DNA from: Candidatus Hodarchaeota archaeon
Lineage (GTDB): Archaea > Asgardarchaeota > Heimdallarchaeia > Hodarchaeales > Hodarchaeaceae
Assembly (NCBI GenBank): GCA_016840285.1
Contig: JAEOSR010000163.1
Coordinates: 62,001 to 126,000, forward strand
Reading direction: 5' to 3'
Length of the DNA: 64,000 nucleotides
Part shown: piece by piece, positions 45,504-54,991 of the stretch
Layout: each line of letters opens with the position of its first letter
Numbering within the stretch: position 1 is the first letter of the stretch
Notes under the pieces: model-generated
Seen by the model: only the letters and a program-made list of their open reading frames with translations
What the model was told of the DNA's origin: nothing
Databases searched by the model: none
Made by a program: the position numbers and the translations under genes

Positions 45504-46895
45504 ATGGATGATAGTTCGCATAGCCAGTCTTCTTTGAACAATCTGCAGAAATGGTCATTTGGTTTAGGCAGTTTTGCTCAGTGGTTCATTAATAGTGCTT
45601 TTAATACTTGGGTTCTAACATTCTATTTTGCCGCAGTTCGACTTCCAATAAACTATATTATGACAGCTTTTATATTATGGACCGTATGGAATGCAATTAA
45701 TGATCCCTTAATAGGATATTTGTCTGATAGGACTAATACGCGTTTTGGGAGAAGAAAACCTTATATCATGATTGGATTAGTCCCAATTTTGATAATCGAG
45801 ATCATTTTATGGATTCCTCCTGTTCCTATTGGAGATGATTATTTTATTACCTTTCTATATCTTTTAGTAATGTTATTTTGTTATGATACGTTCTACACGA
45901 TGGTTTCTCTCCCTTATGATAGCTTATTTCCAGAATTATATACATCTGTCGAAGAGAGGGCAGATGTCAACTCAATCAGACAAGTTCTCTCAACAATAGG
46001 ATTAATTGCAGCTTTTTTAATTCCTGGGATTTTTATTGGAAATCAAGATGTTATGGATGGGTATCTAATCAATGGAATTGTCACCACGATTATTATATTA
46101 ATTTCAATTTTAATTTCATTAAAGTGGGGTGTGTTAGAACGCCCTGAATTCACCCAGGATTATCATCAAGAATTTAATTTCTTTCAAGGTTTGAAACATA
46201 GTTTTCGTCTCAGGAGTTTTGTACTTTATACAATAATGTTCTTTCTGTATGAATATACTTTACTTGTTCTCTCATCTACAGTTCCTTTATATGCGGAATG
46301 GGTATTAGGAATAGAAGATACTCTGTTGACTTCAATTTTACTGGGAACCATGTTTATCGTAGGTATTGCAACTGTGCTCTTTTGGAGAAGATTAGATGTA
46401 AAATATGGCAGTCGAAAGATGTATGCAGTATCAATAGTAGTTTACATAATTACTTCAATCCCATTATTAATTATAAACTCCTTTGAAACAGCAATAATGA
46501 CAGTTGTCTTCATGGGTTTTGGTTTCGGAGGTATGCTATATTTTATCTATCTAATCATAGCTGATGTAATTGATGATGATGAATTAAGAACAGGAGTTCG
46601 TCGTGAGGGTACCTTCTTTGGAATTACTAATTTCTTCATGCGTCTTTCAATGATTTTTTCGATAATCACCGTTTCCTTGGTTTTTTCCAAGACTGGCTGG
46701 GAAACATATAAACCAAATCCAGGTGTCGATGTAATACTAGGATTAAGACTCCTTGTATTCTTATTTCCAGCCATAGCATTGGTAATTACCCTCATCTGCC
46801 TATATTTCTATCCTTATACTAGAGATTATATCATAAATATGAAATCACATGTTCAAGAGTTACACAGGAAAAAACTAGATCAGATCAGTTCTTAA
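45504..46895 (+). CDS. MFS transporter, GPH (glycoside-pentoside-hexuronide) cation symporter type
   Basis: 463 residues with about twelve membrane helices. The loop after helix 2 ('NDPLIGYLSDRTNTRFGRRKPYI', given here in two parts: 'NDPLIGYLSDRT' and 'NTRFGRRKPYI') carries the Asp and the R-x-G-R-R-K-P sequence typical of GPH/MFS_2 symporters that import sugars with a cation. No sugar-catabolic gene is adjacent, so the substrate is unknown. Its 3' end overlaps that of the convergent MttB-family gene by about 11 bases. Confidence 0.88.
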   Translation: MDDSSHSQSSLNNLQKWSFGLGSFAQWFINSAFNTWVLTFYFAAVRLPINYIMTAFILWTVWNAINDPLIGYLSDRTNTRFGRRKPYIMIGLVPILIIEIILWIPPVPIGDDYFITFLYLLVMLFCYDTFYTMVSLPYDSLFPELYTSVEERADVNSIRQVLSTIGLIAAFLIPGIFIGNQDVMDGYLINGIVTTIIILISILISLKWGVLERPEFTQDYHQEFNFFQGLKHSFRLRSFVLYTIMFFLYEYTLLVLSSTVPLYAEWVLGIEDTLLTSILLGTMFIVGIATVLFWRRLDVKYGSRKMYAVSIVVYIITSIPLLIINSFETAIMTVVFMGFGFGGMLYFIYLIIADVIDDDELRTGVRREGTFFGITNFFMRLSMIFSIITVSLVFSKTGWETYKPNPGVDVILGLRLLVFLFPAIALVITLICLYFYPYTRDYIINMKSHVQELHRKKLDQISS

Positions 46896-48378
46896 CATAT
46901 TTTTTATGGATATTCTTCATAATTTCATCTAATTGCTTTACAATATCTTTATCAAGCTCTGGTGGTTGATGTGATTTCATAATTTCGTATGCTATCTCAT
47001 TTGCACGTGTCACAATATCTTGTTTATCTGATTTTTCAAAGACAATGAAATCCGTCCGGTCAAATAATTTCGGCAAAAAGAATTCTGTTCGGAAATGTTT
47101 CAACGTGTGTGAATGACTCAAGAATTCTCCTCCAGGACCTACATCATGAATAACATCAACTGCTAGTGCCTCCTCAGAGATTTCAATGCCTCTTAATACA
47201 CGATTTATTGCTTTCAAGCTCTCGTTGTTGAAAACCATTGCAGCAAAAGAAGCAGCTTGGATTCCAGGCCCAAGACCTCCGAGGGCATTTACTATCAAGT
47301 TTACCCCAGCCATCGAAGCAAGTAACACATTCATTGTTGATTCCTGACCCGCTTGGGCGTCTAAAGCCTTAGAATCAGTGCAACCAGCTGTACCCCTCGT
47401 TGGTAAGTTATAATGCCTAGCCATTTGGGCTGTTAAGATATTCATTAATCCCACTTCTGGAGCGCCAAGTGTAATTTGAGCTGTTCTAGGATCCAGTATT
47501 GAGGAAGCTGTTCCATATACAATAGGTGGAGGGGGTGCAATTCCATAATATTCATTTGCTAATTGACACATTACAATACCTGATAGGATCTCTGCATTAT
47601 GTTGAACTAATGTTCCCCCTAATGTGGCTGGCCCAGTAGCATGAGCCATAACTTCTGGGCAAAAAAGAACTGGTAAACCAAACATGGCAAATCCAAGTGC
47701 ATAATCAGTCATCGTTTCATTATGCACAAGAGGAGAAACAGTGTTAACCCAAGCCCAAGAACAGGGTCGCTTTTGCAAATCGCTTAGGTCTTCCCGAAAA
47801 AGGTTGAAAAATTCTAAACCATCTTCAGGTGTTGCACCGCTTGGTGGTACAAACAATGGTTTGTCGGTATTTTTAACTTCATAAATAAAACGATAAGCAG
47901 CGGCCGTCATGAGATCCAAGCCCTGGTCAATCTCCTCTACAGTTCCTGAAAGTCCTGAACCTCCCAGGTGCATCATTTCAAGGGCGTTTCCAAGACGTGT
48001 CATATTTGCGATATCTTTGTAGGTCGACCTTTGTCGTTTTCCCTTAAAATCAATTATATGGGTTGGGGAATGGCTTATAGTGTAATTAACACGTCCTGGT
48101 TCGAGCTTAATGTGTTTTTTAGAATCAGGATGAACACTATACCACGTAAATGAAGAGGGACATTTATTTAGTACATCTTCAATAAGTTCTGAGTGTAAGA
48201 GTACCCTATTCGACTCAATCTTACATTTATTCTCTTTAAGAATGTCTAATGCTTGTTGGGATAGTACCCGTACGCCTGTATTCTTCAGGACTCTAAGTGA
48301 TGCTTGGTGAATTTCTTCAACTTGTTCCTTTGAAAGGATTGTTAATGGAGGAAGATTGTTTTTAATACCAAGAAGCAT
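46885..48378 (-). CDS. MttB-family methyltransferase (non-pyrrolysine type)
   Basis: 497 residues, full length for the trimethylamine methyltransferase (MttB) superfamily, with 'HLGGSGLSGTVEEIDQGLD' near 135-153 and 'TRGTAGCTDSKALDAQAG' near 330-347. True trimethylamine enzymes contain pyrrolysine (in-frame TAG) in this region; this frame runs without any stop, so it belongs with the non-Pyl members that demethylate quaternary amines such as glycine betaine, carnitine or proline betaine. These pass the methyl to a corrinoid protein; no corrinoid-protein or activator gene is in the window. GGTGAT precedes the ATG. Confidence 0.88.
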   Translation of the reverse strand: MLLGIKNNLPPLTILSKEQVEEIHQASLRVLKNTGVRVLSQQALDILKENKCKIESNRVLLHSELIEDVLNKCPSSFTWYSVHPDSKKHIKLEPGRVNYTISHSPTHIIDFKGKRQRSTYKDIANMTRLGNALEMMHLGGSGLSGTVEEIDQGLDLMTAAAYRFIYEVKNTDKPLFVPPSGATPEDGLEFFNLFREDLSDLQKRPCSWAWVNTVSPLVHNETMTDYALGFAMFGLPVLFCPEVMAHATGPATLGGTLVQHNAEILSGIVMCQLANEYYGIAPPPPIVYGTASSILDPRTAQITLGAPEVGLMNILTAQMARHYNLPTRGTAGCTDSKALDAQAGQESTMNVLLASMAGVNLIVNALGGLGPGIQAASFAAMVFNNESLKAINRVLRGIEISEEALAVDVIHDVGPGGEFLSHSHTLKHFRTEFFLPKLFDRTDFIVFEKSDKQDIVTRANEIAYEIMKSHQPPELDKDIVKQLDEIMKNIHKKYVKN

Positions 48379-48472
48379 GTTATCACCTAATAATAATTAA
48401 AATTTAGCAACAAGTGTTAATTAAATGAGTTCTGCTAACTAAAAGTATTTGAGCTTGACTTCCACCCAAAAT

Positions 48473-48492
48473 GCTAAATATATGAAATATTC
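48473..48492 (+). promoter_or_regulatory. possible TATA box upstream of the M48 gene
   Basis: An AT-only stretch (CTAAATATATGAAATATT) lies about 45-55 bases before the ATG, the distance expected for an archaeal TATA element serving a transcript with a short leader. It is weakly supported because the whole region is AT-rich. Confidence 0.3.
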
Positions 48493-48529
48493 TAAACAAA
48501 CATATCATTAGAAATTAGGTGTAAAAAGC

Positions 48530-50320
48530 ATGGCTGCACGACTCTATCTTAGATCGTTTTGGATTTTGACGTTCCTTTGGGGGATTGTCTTCGTACTTGC
48601 TATGGTCTTAGCTTATTTAATCTCGGTAGCTGGAGTTATCCCTGAAGGTTCTGAATATTTGATCATTCTCCTACCAGTTATCTTCGCATTTATCATTGTA
48701 GGATTTCAGTTCTTGATTTCCCCTTGGATCATGGATATCACCATCTCTTGGGTATATCAAGCTACTAAGTACCAGGTTGATGAATTACCCGCGCATATCC
48801 GTAATTTTCTCCATCAACAAATGGAACTTCATAATTTTTCTCTGAAATGGGTTGCTATCATCCACGATAATAATCCCAATGCCTTTACTTACGGTCATAC
48901 TAAAAAAAGAGCCCGAATGGCTATTACTGAAGGAATATTAAACTATTTAGATGAATCAGAACAAATAGCTGTTGTAGCTCACGAATGTGGTCATATTATT
49001 CATCGAGACTTCATTTGGATGACTATGGCCGCCGCTATCCCGTTGATTTGTTACTCTTTTTATCAGGGCCTTTGGACTTTCGCACGAATTTCAGCTCGTG
49101 GTAGTAGAGACGATGATGCAGCCAAAGTGAGCGCTGTTGCACTTGTTGTTGCAATAGGAGCTTTTATTGCATATTATGTTTCTCATTTTCTAGTCCTTTT
49201 TCTTTCACGTGTTCGAGAATACTATGCAGATAGTTTCTCTGCGGAAGCGACAGGCGATCCAGGGGCATTATCAAGAGCTCTAGTAAAAATTGCTTATGGT
49301 ATGGTTAAAGAGGACTCAGCAACTCAAGAAAGGATGCGTGACGAAAGTGCATCTCCAGCTGCGAGGAAACAGGCATCCAAACAAAGCGCATTTAATACTG
49401 GAATGCGTTCTTTAGGAATTTTTGATGTTAGTGGAGCACGGAACTTGGCAATGTCTGCTTATGGGCGCGGTGTCAGTGACTTGAATGAAGAGACAGTCGC
49501 AATAGCTGCCCAGTGGGATCTTTCAAATCCGTGGGGTGGCTTTCTGGAACTCTTTTCTACCCATCCTCTCCCAGCCAAAAGGATTAGATCACTAAATAAA
49601 ATGCAAGAAGAACGAGGTCTTAGACCAGAATTTCCAGGAATCGGTAAAGTGAAAATGCCTGAAAGTTTGTGGGATGAATTTCTAGTTGATCTCTTTTTAT
49701 CTTATGTTTCACCTCTGTTAATCTTTATCTTGCCTCTTGTTGGTGCTTTTATAGTGTATCTTGTTGGAGATTCAACTGGTACTCTATATGATCCAGCTAT
49801 TGGTGTAGGTGTTGGCCTCCTTCTATTTGCATTGATTTGGAAATGGAGACGTCATGAAAAATACCCAAAGATAAGAGATAGTGATGAAACTGTTACAGTG
49901 GTTCACTGTTTAACTGATCATACAAAGAATTCGTATTATGAAGCTTCCCCCCTCCGTGGTAAGAAAGCAGTTTTCGAAGGCCGTGTTGTTGGTCGGGGAA
50001 CACCAGGTTATTGGTTGAGCGAAGATCTCGTGATTCAAGATAAGACTGGTATAATCACATTGGATTACAGTCCTATTTTAGGGTTCATGTCATGGATATT
50101 TGCACTTTTCAGGGTTCCTGGTTTGCAGGGAAGGATGGTTAAAGCTTATGGATGGTATCATCGTGTTCCCACCCCAATGATGTCAGTATGGAAGATTGTC
50201 ACTGAAGATGGAAAGACATATAAAAATCGCTGGTCAGGCCTTAACTGGTTATTCATGTGGATAGTTATTCTAATAGGACTTTTCTTCCTCATTTCTGGGT
50301 TGACAATTTCTATTGTCTAA
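48530..50320 (+). CDS. M48 membrane zinc protease with an added C-terminal domain
   Basis: 596 residues. The M48 catalytic motif 'HECGHIIHRD' (His151, Glu152) follows two N-terminal membrane helices; the third zinc ligand Glu is in 'REYYADSFSAEATG', and 'STHPLPAKRI' closes the protease domain. Beyond about residue 380 there are two more helices, then a soluble domain of about 120 residues with an OB/barrel look ('FEGRVVGRG', 'LVIQDKTGIITLDY'), and a final helix. Typical HtpX is about 280-300 residues, so this is a fusion. The protease degrades or processes membrane proteins at the cytosolic face. Confidence 0.88.
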   Translation: MAARLYLRSFWILTFLWGIVFVLAMVLAYLISVAGVIPEGSEYLIILLPVIFAFIIVGFQFLISPWIMDITISWVYQATKYQVDELPAHIRNFLHQQMELHNFSLKWVAIIHDNNPNAFTYGHTKKRARMAITEGILNYLDESEQIAVVAHECGHIIHRDFIWMTMAAAIPLICYSFYQGLWTFARISARGSRDDDAAKVSAVALVVAIGAFIAYYVSHFLVLFLSRVREYYADSFSAEATGDPGALSRALVKIAYGMVKEDSATQERMRDESASPAARKQASKQSAFNTGMRSLGIFDVSGARNLAMSAYGRGVSDLNEETVAIAAQWDLSNPWGGFLELFSTHPLPAKRIRSLNKMQEERGLRPEFPGIGKVKMPESLWDEFLVDLFLSYVSPLLIFILPLVGAFIVYLVGDSTGTLYDPAIGVGVGLLLFALIWKWRRHEKYPKIRDSDETVTVVHCLTDHTKNSYYEASPLRGKKAVFEGRVVGRGTPGYWLSEDLVIQDKTGIITLDYSPILGFMSWIFALFRVPGLQGRMVKAYGWYHRVPTPMMSVWKIVTEDGKTYKNRWSGLNWLFMWIVILIGLFFLISGLTISIV

Positions 50321-50543
50321 AAATCCCCTTTTTTTTCATCATTTCATGAATGAGTACCTCTTTTATATCGATCTTCTTCATACATACAATCAAAAACCCC
50401 AGAAAACGAATCTCTATATTTTCGAGGAGTATCCAACCAATTAACAAGAACTGTGAAAAGGGGAGCGATAGGTTTCGAAGTAAGCCCTCTTACCAGAAGA
50501 AGTCAACTTTTCAGGAGGTTTTCTTTTTTTTTCATATTCTCTA

Positions 50544-51377
50544 CTAGGTCAAGAGTAATCCTATATCTTTTCGATATTGTCTCTGTTGACGAATTTTATC
50601 TAGATCTAAAGTAACTGTTACTATACCCCTGCTACCATTGGGTATTGATGATAGTATATTCGTTCCAGGCGGTTCATCGTTAGAAAAGCGCCATGAGGGA
50701 TCAACAATACAGCTAGCCCCAGCACACCAATAAGGTTCGCGAATAGGTTGTATTGCACTGTCACTTACAATGACAGCAGTAGCAGCTTCTTTTGCACGAA
50801 TTACTGCGAGATTGTGCCACATAAAACGGCCGTAGTTTGTATAAGACTGATCAGGGATTGTGGTTAGAATTGGACAAAAAATAAGATCTATATCTTCTGT
50901 TACCAATAAGGAATATTCATTAGTGTTCCACAGATCACTGCAAATCTGGATTGTTGCTTTCCAGTCATTTATTTGCCAAAATAGGTTCTTATTTCCAGGA
51001 GATATTTCTTGAACCTGTTCATATCCAAAAGGATGACGTTTATCATACATTCCAATTAAGTGGCCTGATGGATCAAAAATATGTGCCCGGTTAAAATAGG
51101 AATCTTTATCGTTTACTAAATGACTTCCACCAATTATCCATACTTTATAACGAATGGCTGTGTTTTTTAAAAAATTCATTGATGAATCATGTATAGTTTC
51201 GGTATAACTCCCTTTTCTCATCCCATTCCAGTACTCAGGGAAGCAAATAACCTTGGAAGACTTAATGGTAGTTGAATATTCACTGAAAAGATTCTGATAT
51301 TCATCTAAGTTGTATCTGAATTCATCAACAGTTAAATCTGGTTGGAGAGCGGTAATTTTTAACTGAGACGATATCAA
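50544..51377 (-). CDS. carbon-nitrogen hydrolase (nitrilase superfamily amidase)
   Basis: 277 residues with the three catalytic residues of the nitrilase fold: Glu48 in 'CFPEYW', Lys113 in 'MYDKRHPF' and Cys146 in 'IQICSDLW'. Superfamily members cleave amides or omega-amides; the sequence around Cys is not that of true nitrilases. The start is TTG at 51377 with GGAG upstream. It follows the CCG-type Fe-S protein gene by 20 bp, suggesting an operon, though the shared pathway is unclear. Compare the true nitrilase at 62822. Confidence 0.87.
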   Translation of the reverse strand: MISSQLKITALQPDLTVDEFRYNLDEYQNLFSEYSTTIKSSKVICFPEYWNGMRKGSYTETIHDSSMNFLKNTAIRYKVWIIGGSHLVNDKDSYFNRAHIFDPSGHLIGMYDKRHPFGYEQVQEISPGNKNLFWQINDWKATIQICSDLWNTNEYSLLVTEDIDLIFCPILTTIPDQSYTNYGRFMWHNLAVIRAKEAATAVIVSDSAIQPIREPYWCAGASCIVDPSWRFSNDEPPGTNILSSIPNGSRGIVTVTLDLDKIRQQRQYRKDIGLLLT

Positions 51378-51397
51378 ATAAAGAATACTCCTACCAC

Positions 51398-52624
51398 TTA
51401 ATGATTCATTGTTAGAGAATTGATATAGTTTTGTGATAGTCTGTGAACTAACTGGGATATATCAATGGAGAGGATAGATGATTGTTGTTCTCGAAGAAAT
51501 TGATCAATATTTAATTGACATGAGGGGCAAGCATTTAGACATAATTCTGTTCCGCTTTTTTCCATCTGTTGAATGAGCTTTAAAACAACATCTTTTGCTA
51601 TCTCAGGGTAATTTGCTTTGACTAATCCTCCTGCTCCACAACAAAGAGCATTCTCACGATTGTTGGGTAATTCTAAATTTTCTACTCCAGGTAGATGGTC
51701 AATTAATTCTCGTGGAATATCATATTCACCACAATGCCGACCTAACTCACAGGGGTCTTTGAAAGAGACGTTAATTTGGGTAAGGCTCAATAATTTCAGT
51801 TTTCCTTTCTTAATTAGGTTTAAAAGGTATTCCATATGAGTTATCACTTTGAAGGGCAACTCTTTTCCTAATAACTTAGGATATTCTTGTTTGATTACAC
51901 GGTAACATCCAGCACACGAAACAAATAGTGTTTTTATTCCTAGCTTTTCAATTTCTGCCACATTATGTTCAGCTAGCTTTTTAGCTTTCTCCTGACATCC
52001 TCCTAATAAAAAGGGGTTTCCACAACAGTTTTCTGTTGGAGAAAAAACCGAAATTCTTTCATTTGCATGATTCACTAGTTTTAGAATTGTCACTGGCGCT
52101 CCTGCCGCTCTTCCCATATAAGATGCCACGCAACCAATAAAATAACCTACTTCTGCAGGCTTGTTGACCATCTCATCATAAATATCTTCAACGTCAAAAT
52201 TCCAAAAATTTCGATCAGCTTGGTCCATCCCGTAAATATTGAATTTTGTTTCCAAATTTGAAAAAAGTTTCTTCGTATCCGATGGTAAACGATCTTGAAC
52301 TAACCCCTTTAATTCAGTATAAACCTCTGTCAGTGGAATATCTACAATACATTCTTGTTCACACGCGCCGCAGAATGTACACTGAAATAAACCCTCTGTA
52401 AGGGCATCCAAGCCCTCATCTTTTTTTAATAACCCCTGTGCAAGGTTTCTCGCTGTGATCATCTTTCCTCTCCCTGTCACAATTTCATGACGCACTGAAA
52501 GAAAAGTAGGGCATGCTGCGTTATTATTAACGCAATATGCACAGTAAGCACAAGTAAAAAACTCATCGTAGTATTTTAAATGTTTCAAATTCAAACAATT
52601 AATCCCCGAGAGGGTCACGATCAA
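51398..52624 (-). CDS. CCG-domain 4Fe-4S oxidoreductase (HdrD/GlpC/LutA-like)
   Basis: 408 residues. The N-terminus has two 4Fe-4S ferredoxin clusters ('CAYCAYCVNNNAACP' and 'CTFCGACEQEC'). Two Cys-rich CCG domains follow ('CCGNPFLLGG' near 200, 'CCGAGG' near 340), as in heterodisulfide reductase subunit D and the iron-sulfur subunits of glycolate or lactate oxidases. It should carry electrons, usually with a flavoprotein dehydrogenase; none is adjacent. The TTG start at 52624 is uncertain, since nearby GTG/TTG codons would also serve. Confidence 0.87.
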   Translation of the reverse strand: MIVTLSGINCLNLKHLKYYDEFFTCAYCAYCVNNNAACPTFLSVRHEIVTGRGKMITARNLAQGLLKKDEGLDALTEGLFQCTFCGACEQECIVDIPLTEVYTELKGLVQDRLPSDTKKLFSNLETKFNIYGMDQADRNFWNFDVEDIYDEMVNKPAEVGYFIGCVASYMGRAAGAPVTILKLVNHANERISVFSPTENCCGNPFLLGGCQEKAKKLAEHNVAEIEKLGIKTLFVSCAGCYRVIKQEYPKLLGKELPFKVITHMEYLLNLIKKGKLKLLSLTQINVSFKDPCELGRHCGEYDIPRELIDHLPGVENLELPNNRENALCCGAGGLVKANYPEIAKDVVLKLIQQMEKSGTELCLNACPSCQLNIDQFLREQQSSILSIDISQLVHRLSQNYINSLTMNH

Positions 52625-52702
52625 TCTATTATACTCATTATTTTTCCTTTTTTTTAACCATTATTATTCGAAAGGTAGAGTAGTATTGAGAATAATCTAA
52701 TT

Positions 52703-53674
52703 TTAGAAGGGTGCATAACCATAACTCATCAGATATTCCTGTTCTTCAGGTGTGAGTTCTCCTTTGTCCCTTTTTTTAAGAAGAGCTTCGATTTTTTCTT
52801 CGATTTTTCCATAAACCTGTTTATGAGTCTCTTCTGAGATTAATTTCTTTACTTTGGAAATCTTTCCCTTTAAAGCGTCAAGTTCTTCCTGTTTTGCCTC
52901 GATTATAACTTTTAATTCCTCAATCTGCTGAAGATGTTTCACAAATTCTTCATGAGCTTTATCCTCTTCCTCCTTCAATGGTTTAATGCGACTGTACATC
53001 TGCTGAACTTTATTACCAATCTCTTTTTTATCTGCTTCTTCCTGAGAGATTTTTTTATCGATTTCAGCGATCTCTTGCTCTATTTTTTCTTTTGTTTTAG
53101 GAATATTTCCCAAATAGTCAGCAACTATTGCTTCATTTCTTTTTTCTAAGAGGGCAATTCTCTCTTCGATTCGCTGGATTTCTTCAATGAGAATCTCTTC
53201 ATCATCACGAGAAAGAGATTTAGTTTGTTGCATGAATTCTAGTTCATAAAGGTGAAATTTTAACTCTACCAAGGTGAGTTGTTCTAATTGTGGTTGTGTC
53301 AATATTTTAAATACAGGCCCATCCGCCCGTTTAGCTTGTCTGCGGAGAAAATCTCTCCGTTTCTTTAACATCTCGAGTAAATCTTTTTGTGAATCGCGTG
53401 TTTCGATTTCGGGGACTGCTTTCGCGAGAAGCGCCTGTCGTTCAGCTTTAAATTTATCCCGTTGTTTTCTAAAGCGTGTTGTGAGTTTTTGTTCATTTTG
53501 AAGATTTTTACGCATGATTTTAATATCTTCAATCAAGTATTTTTGCTGTTCATAATGCAACTTTAATTGCTCTTTATTCGTTGACAAAAGAATCAGCTCT
53601 TTTTGGGTTTTGAAGCTCTGTATTTCCCAAGCCGCTAAGGATAGATGAAATAGAGCGGAGTATGAATAGTACAT
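52703..53674 (-). CDS. coiled-coil protein, unknown
   Basis: 323 residues. Almost the entire chain from about 30 to 300 is predicted coiled coil, rich in Glu, Lys and Gln with heptad leucines ('ELKVIIEAKQEELDALKGKI'). A short non-coil segment near 115-145 ('GPVFKILTQPQLEQLTLVELKF') may form a small domain, and the C-terminus ends in 'LTPEEQEYLMSYGYAPF'. Archaeal proteins of this layout are common but mostly uncharacterised. No clear ribosome-binding site precedes the ATG, so the transcript may be leaderless. Confidence 0.78.
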   Translation of the reverse strand: MYYSYSALFHLSLAAWEIQSFKTQKELILLSTNKEQLKLHYEQQKYLIEDIKIMRKNLQNEQKLTTRFRKQRDKFKAERQALLAKAVPEIETRDSQKDLLEMLKKRRDFLRRQAKRADGPVFKILTQPQLEQLTLVELKFHLYELEFMQQTKSLSRDDEEILIEEIQRIEERIALLEKRNEAIVADYLGNIPKTKEKIEQEIAEIDKKISQEEADKKEIGNKVQQMYSRIKPLKEEEDKAHEEFVKHLQQIEELKVIIEAKQEELDALKGKISKVKKLISEETHKQVYGKIEEKIEALLKKRDKGELTPEEQEYLMSYGYAPF

Positions 53675-53797
53675 AGTATAAATTAAATGATGCTTTCATA
53701 TAATGAAGATACAGACTATTTTTAAGAGGTTGTCCCTCAAATTTCATCAAGTCATAATTAGCTATCAAAACCTCAATTATAGTAAAGAGGAGATTCT

Positions 53798-54319
53798 ATG
53801 GATTTTTTTGAGGTTGTTATCAGAAATAAACGCTTTAAAGAATTTGAACCTGACCAAACGTTAGATTCTGGTCAAATTAAACAATTATTAGCTTGTGCCC
53901 AATTAGCTCCCTCATTATCAGACATTCAGAATTTTACTTTCATCATAATTACTGATTTCGACTTGAAACAGCAAATAGCGAAAAAAACAGCGGATTTTGA
54001 GTGGATAAAGGATGCTGCAGCAATTTTTGCAGTTGTTGTTGTTACTGAAGAGGAAGATGATGTTAATATCATCGATGCTATTGTCTCAAGTTCTCAAATG
54101 ATGATGGCTGCTACAGCAACACATCTGGGAAGTAGTTTCATTGTAGACTTTGATCAAGAAGCCATTGCAGATCTAGTAGGTGTTACGGATGCCCGCTTGT
54201 CTGTGATGGGTTTAATACCTATTGGAACACCCTTAGATGAGGGTTTACAGGGCTATAAGAGAACCTTGACGGAATTAAGTAATCATAATAGGCTAGGGGA
54301 ACCCTATAAATTCGATTAA
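53798..54319 (+). CDS. nitroreductase-family protein
   Basis: 173 residues. It begins 'VVIRNKRFKEFEPD', as in nitroreductases ('RRSxRxF'), continues 'LLACAQLAPSLSDIQNFTFIIITD' in two parts ('LLACAQLAPS', 'LSDIQNFTFIIITD') and has 'VMGLIPIGTP' near 140, the usual 'G.P...' segment. Such FMN enzymes reduce nitro-compounds, quinones or ene groups. The length is slightly shorter than the family norm. GAGGAGA lies upstream of the ATG. Substrate unknown. Confidence 0.85.
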   Translation: MDFFEVVIRNKRFKEFEPDQTLDSGQIKQLLACAQLAPSLSDIQNFTFIIITDFDLKQQIAKKTADFEWIKDAAAIFAVVVVTEEEDDVNIIDAIVSSSQMMMAATATHLGSSFIVDFDQEAIADLVGVTDARLSVMGLIPIGTPLDEGLQGYKRTLTELSNHNRLGEPYKFD

Positions 54320-54399
54320 TTTATTTATATCCGAACTCAATGATTTACTCCTCTTATATTGTTTAATATCCTAAATTGAGAGAAAAAAGGGAACCATTG

Positions 54400-54930
54400 A
54401 TGGTTTCACTTGATATAGAGCCACATGACAATAATAAGGCTTACTTAATTGTAAAAATCGATTTAAATGAATTTGCAATTTCAATTGTCCAGATAGATGG
54501 AGTTGGGGAATTCGATAACGAGTTTCATAATAATGCTGATTTTGAATACTGTTTAGGCAATTATCATAATCAGAATCGAATTATCCCGATTTTAAATTTG
54601 AAAAAATATCTTCGTTGTCCCTTTGATAATTTTGATCAAACATCACAATCAAGAATCCTTTTTCTAAGGTATTCAGAAAAAATAATCCGTAAATTAGGTA
54701 CTATCAACGTTGGATTCGGTGTTGATGCCATTATTGGATTGTATCATGCTGTAACATCGGAAAGGATAAGAAATATTAAAGATGACATCTCAGAAGAACT
54801 AAACTGCTTTCAAATAAATTCATATGTCGAGATTAACTCAAAATTATATCCCATTTTGGACTTGAGAATGCTTCTTGATTTTACTTCATTGAAAAATACA
54901 TTAGAACAGCTTTTACCAGAAAAAATTTAA
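54400..54930 (+). CDS. CheW-like domain protein
   Basis: About 176 residues that follow the CheW pattern end to end: 'YLIVKIDLNEFAISI' (first strands), 'RIIPILNLKKYL' (the 'V-I-P-V-L-D-L' element), 'INVGFGVDAIIGL' (the 'G-L-x-V-D-x-V' element) and 'LYPILDLRMLL' near the end. CheW couples receptors to the kinase CheA. No CheA, CheY or MCP gene is in the window, but a soluble histidine kinase begins 61 bp downstream on the same strand. The ATG at 54400 has GGGA 7-10 bases upstream; a TTG at 54376 is also in frame. The assignment is by pattern. Confidence 0.72.
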   Translation: MVSLDIEPHDNNKAYLIVKIDLNEFAISIVQIDGVGEFDNEFHNNADFEYCLGNYHNQNRIIPILNLKKYLRCPFDNFDQTSQSRILFLRYSEKIIRKLGTINVGFGVDAIIGLYHAVTSERIRNIKDDISEELNCFQINSYVEINSKLYPILDLRMLLDFTSLKNTLEQLLPEKI

Positions 54931-54991
54931 TAATGACGTTTATCAGTTACTGTTAACTGGAAAAAGATATGTGTTTTAGTGGGGTAATTTA

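Noticed and set aside
46885..46895. 11-bp overlap of the MFS and MttB gene ends
   Set aside because: Convergent overlaps of this size are common in compact archaeal genomes.
50350..50547. A 65-codon plus-strand frame after the M48 gene
   Set aside because: Low-complexity, no recognisable motif and no ribosome-binding site; the 223-bp gap shows nothing else.
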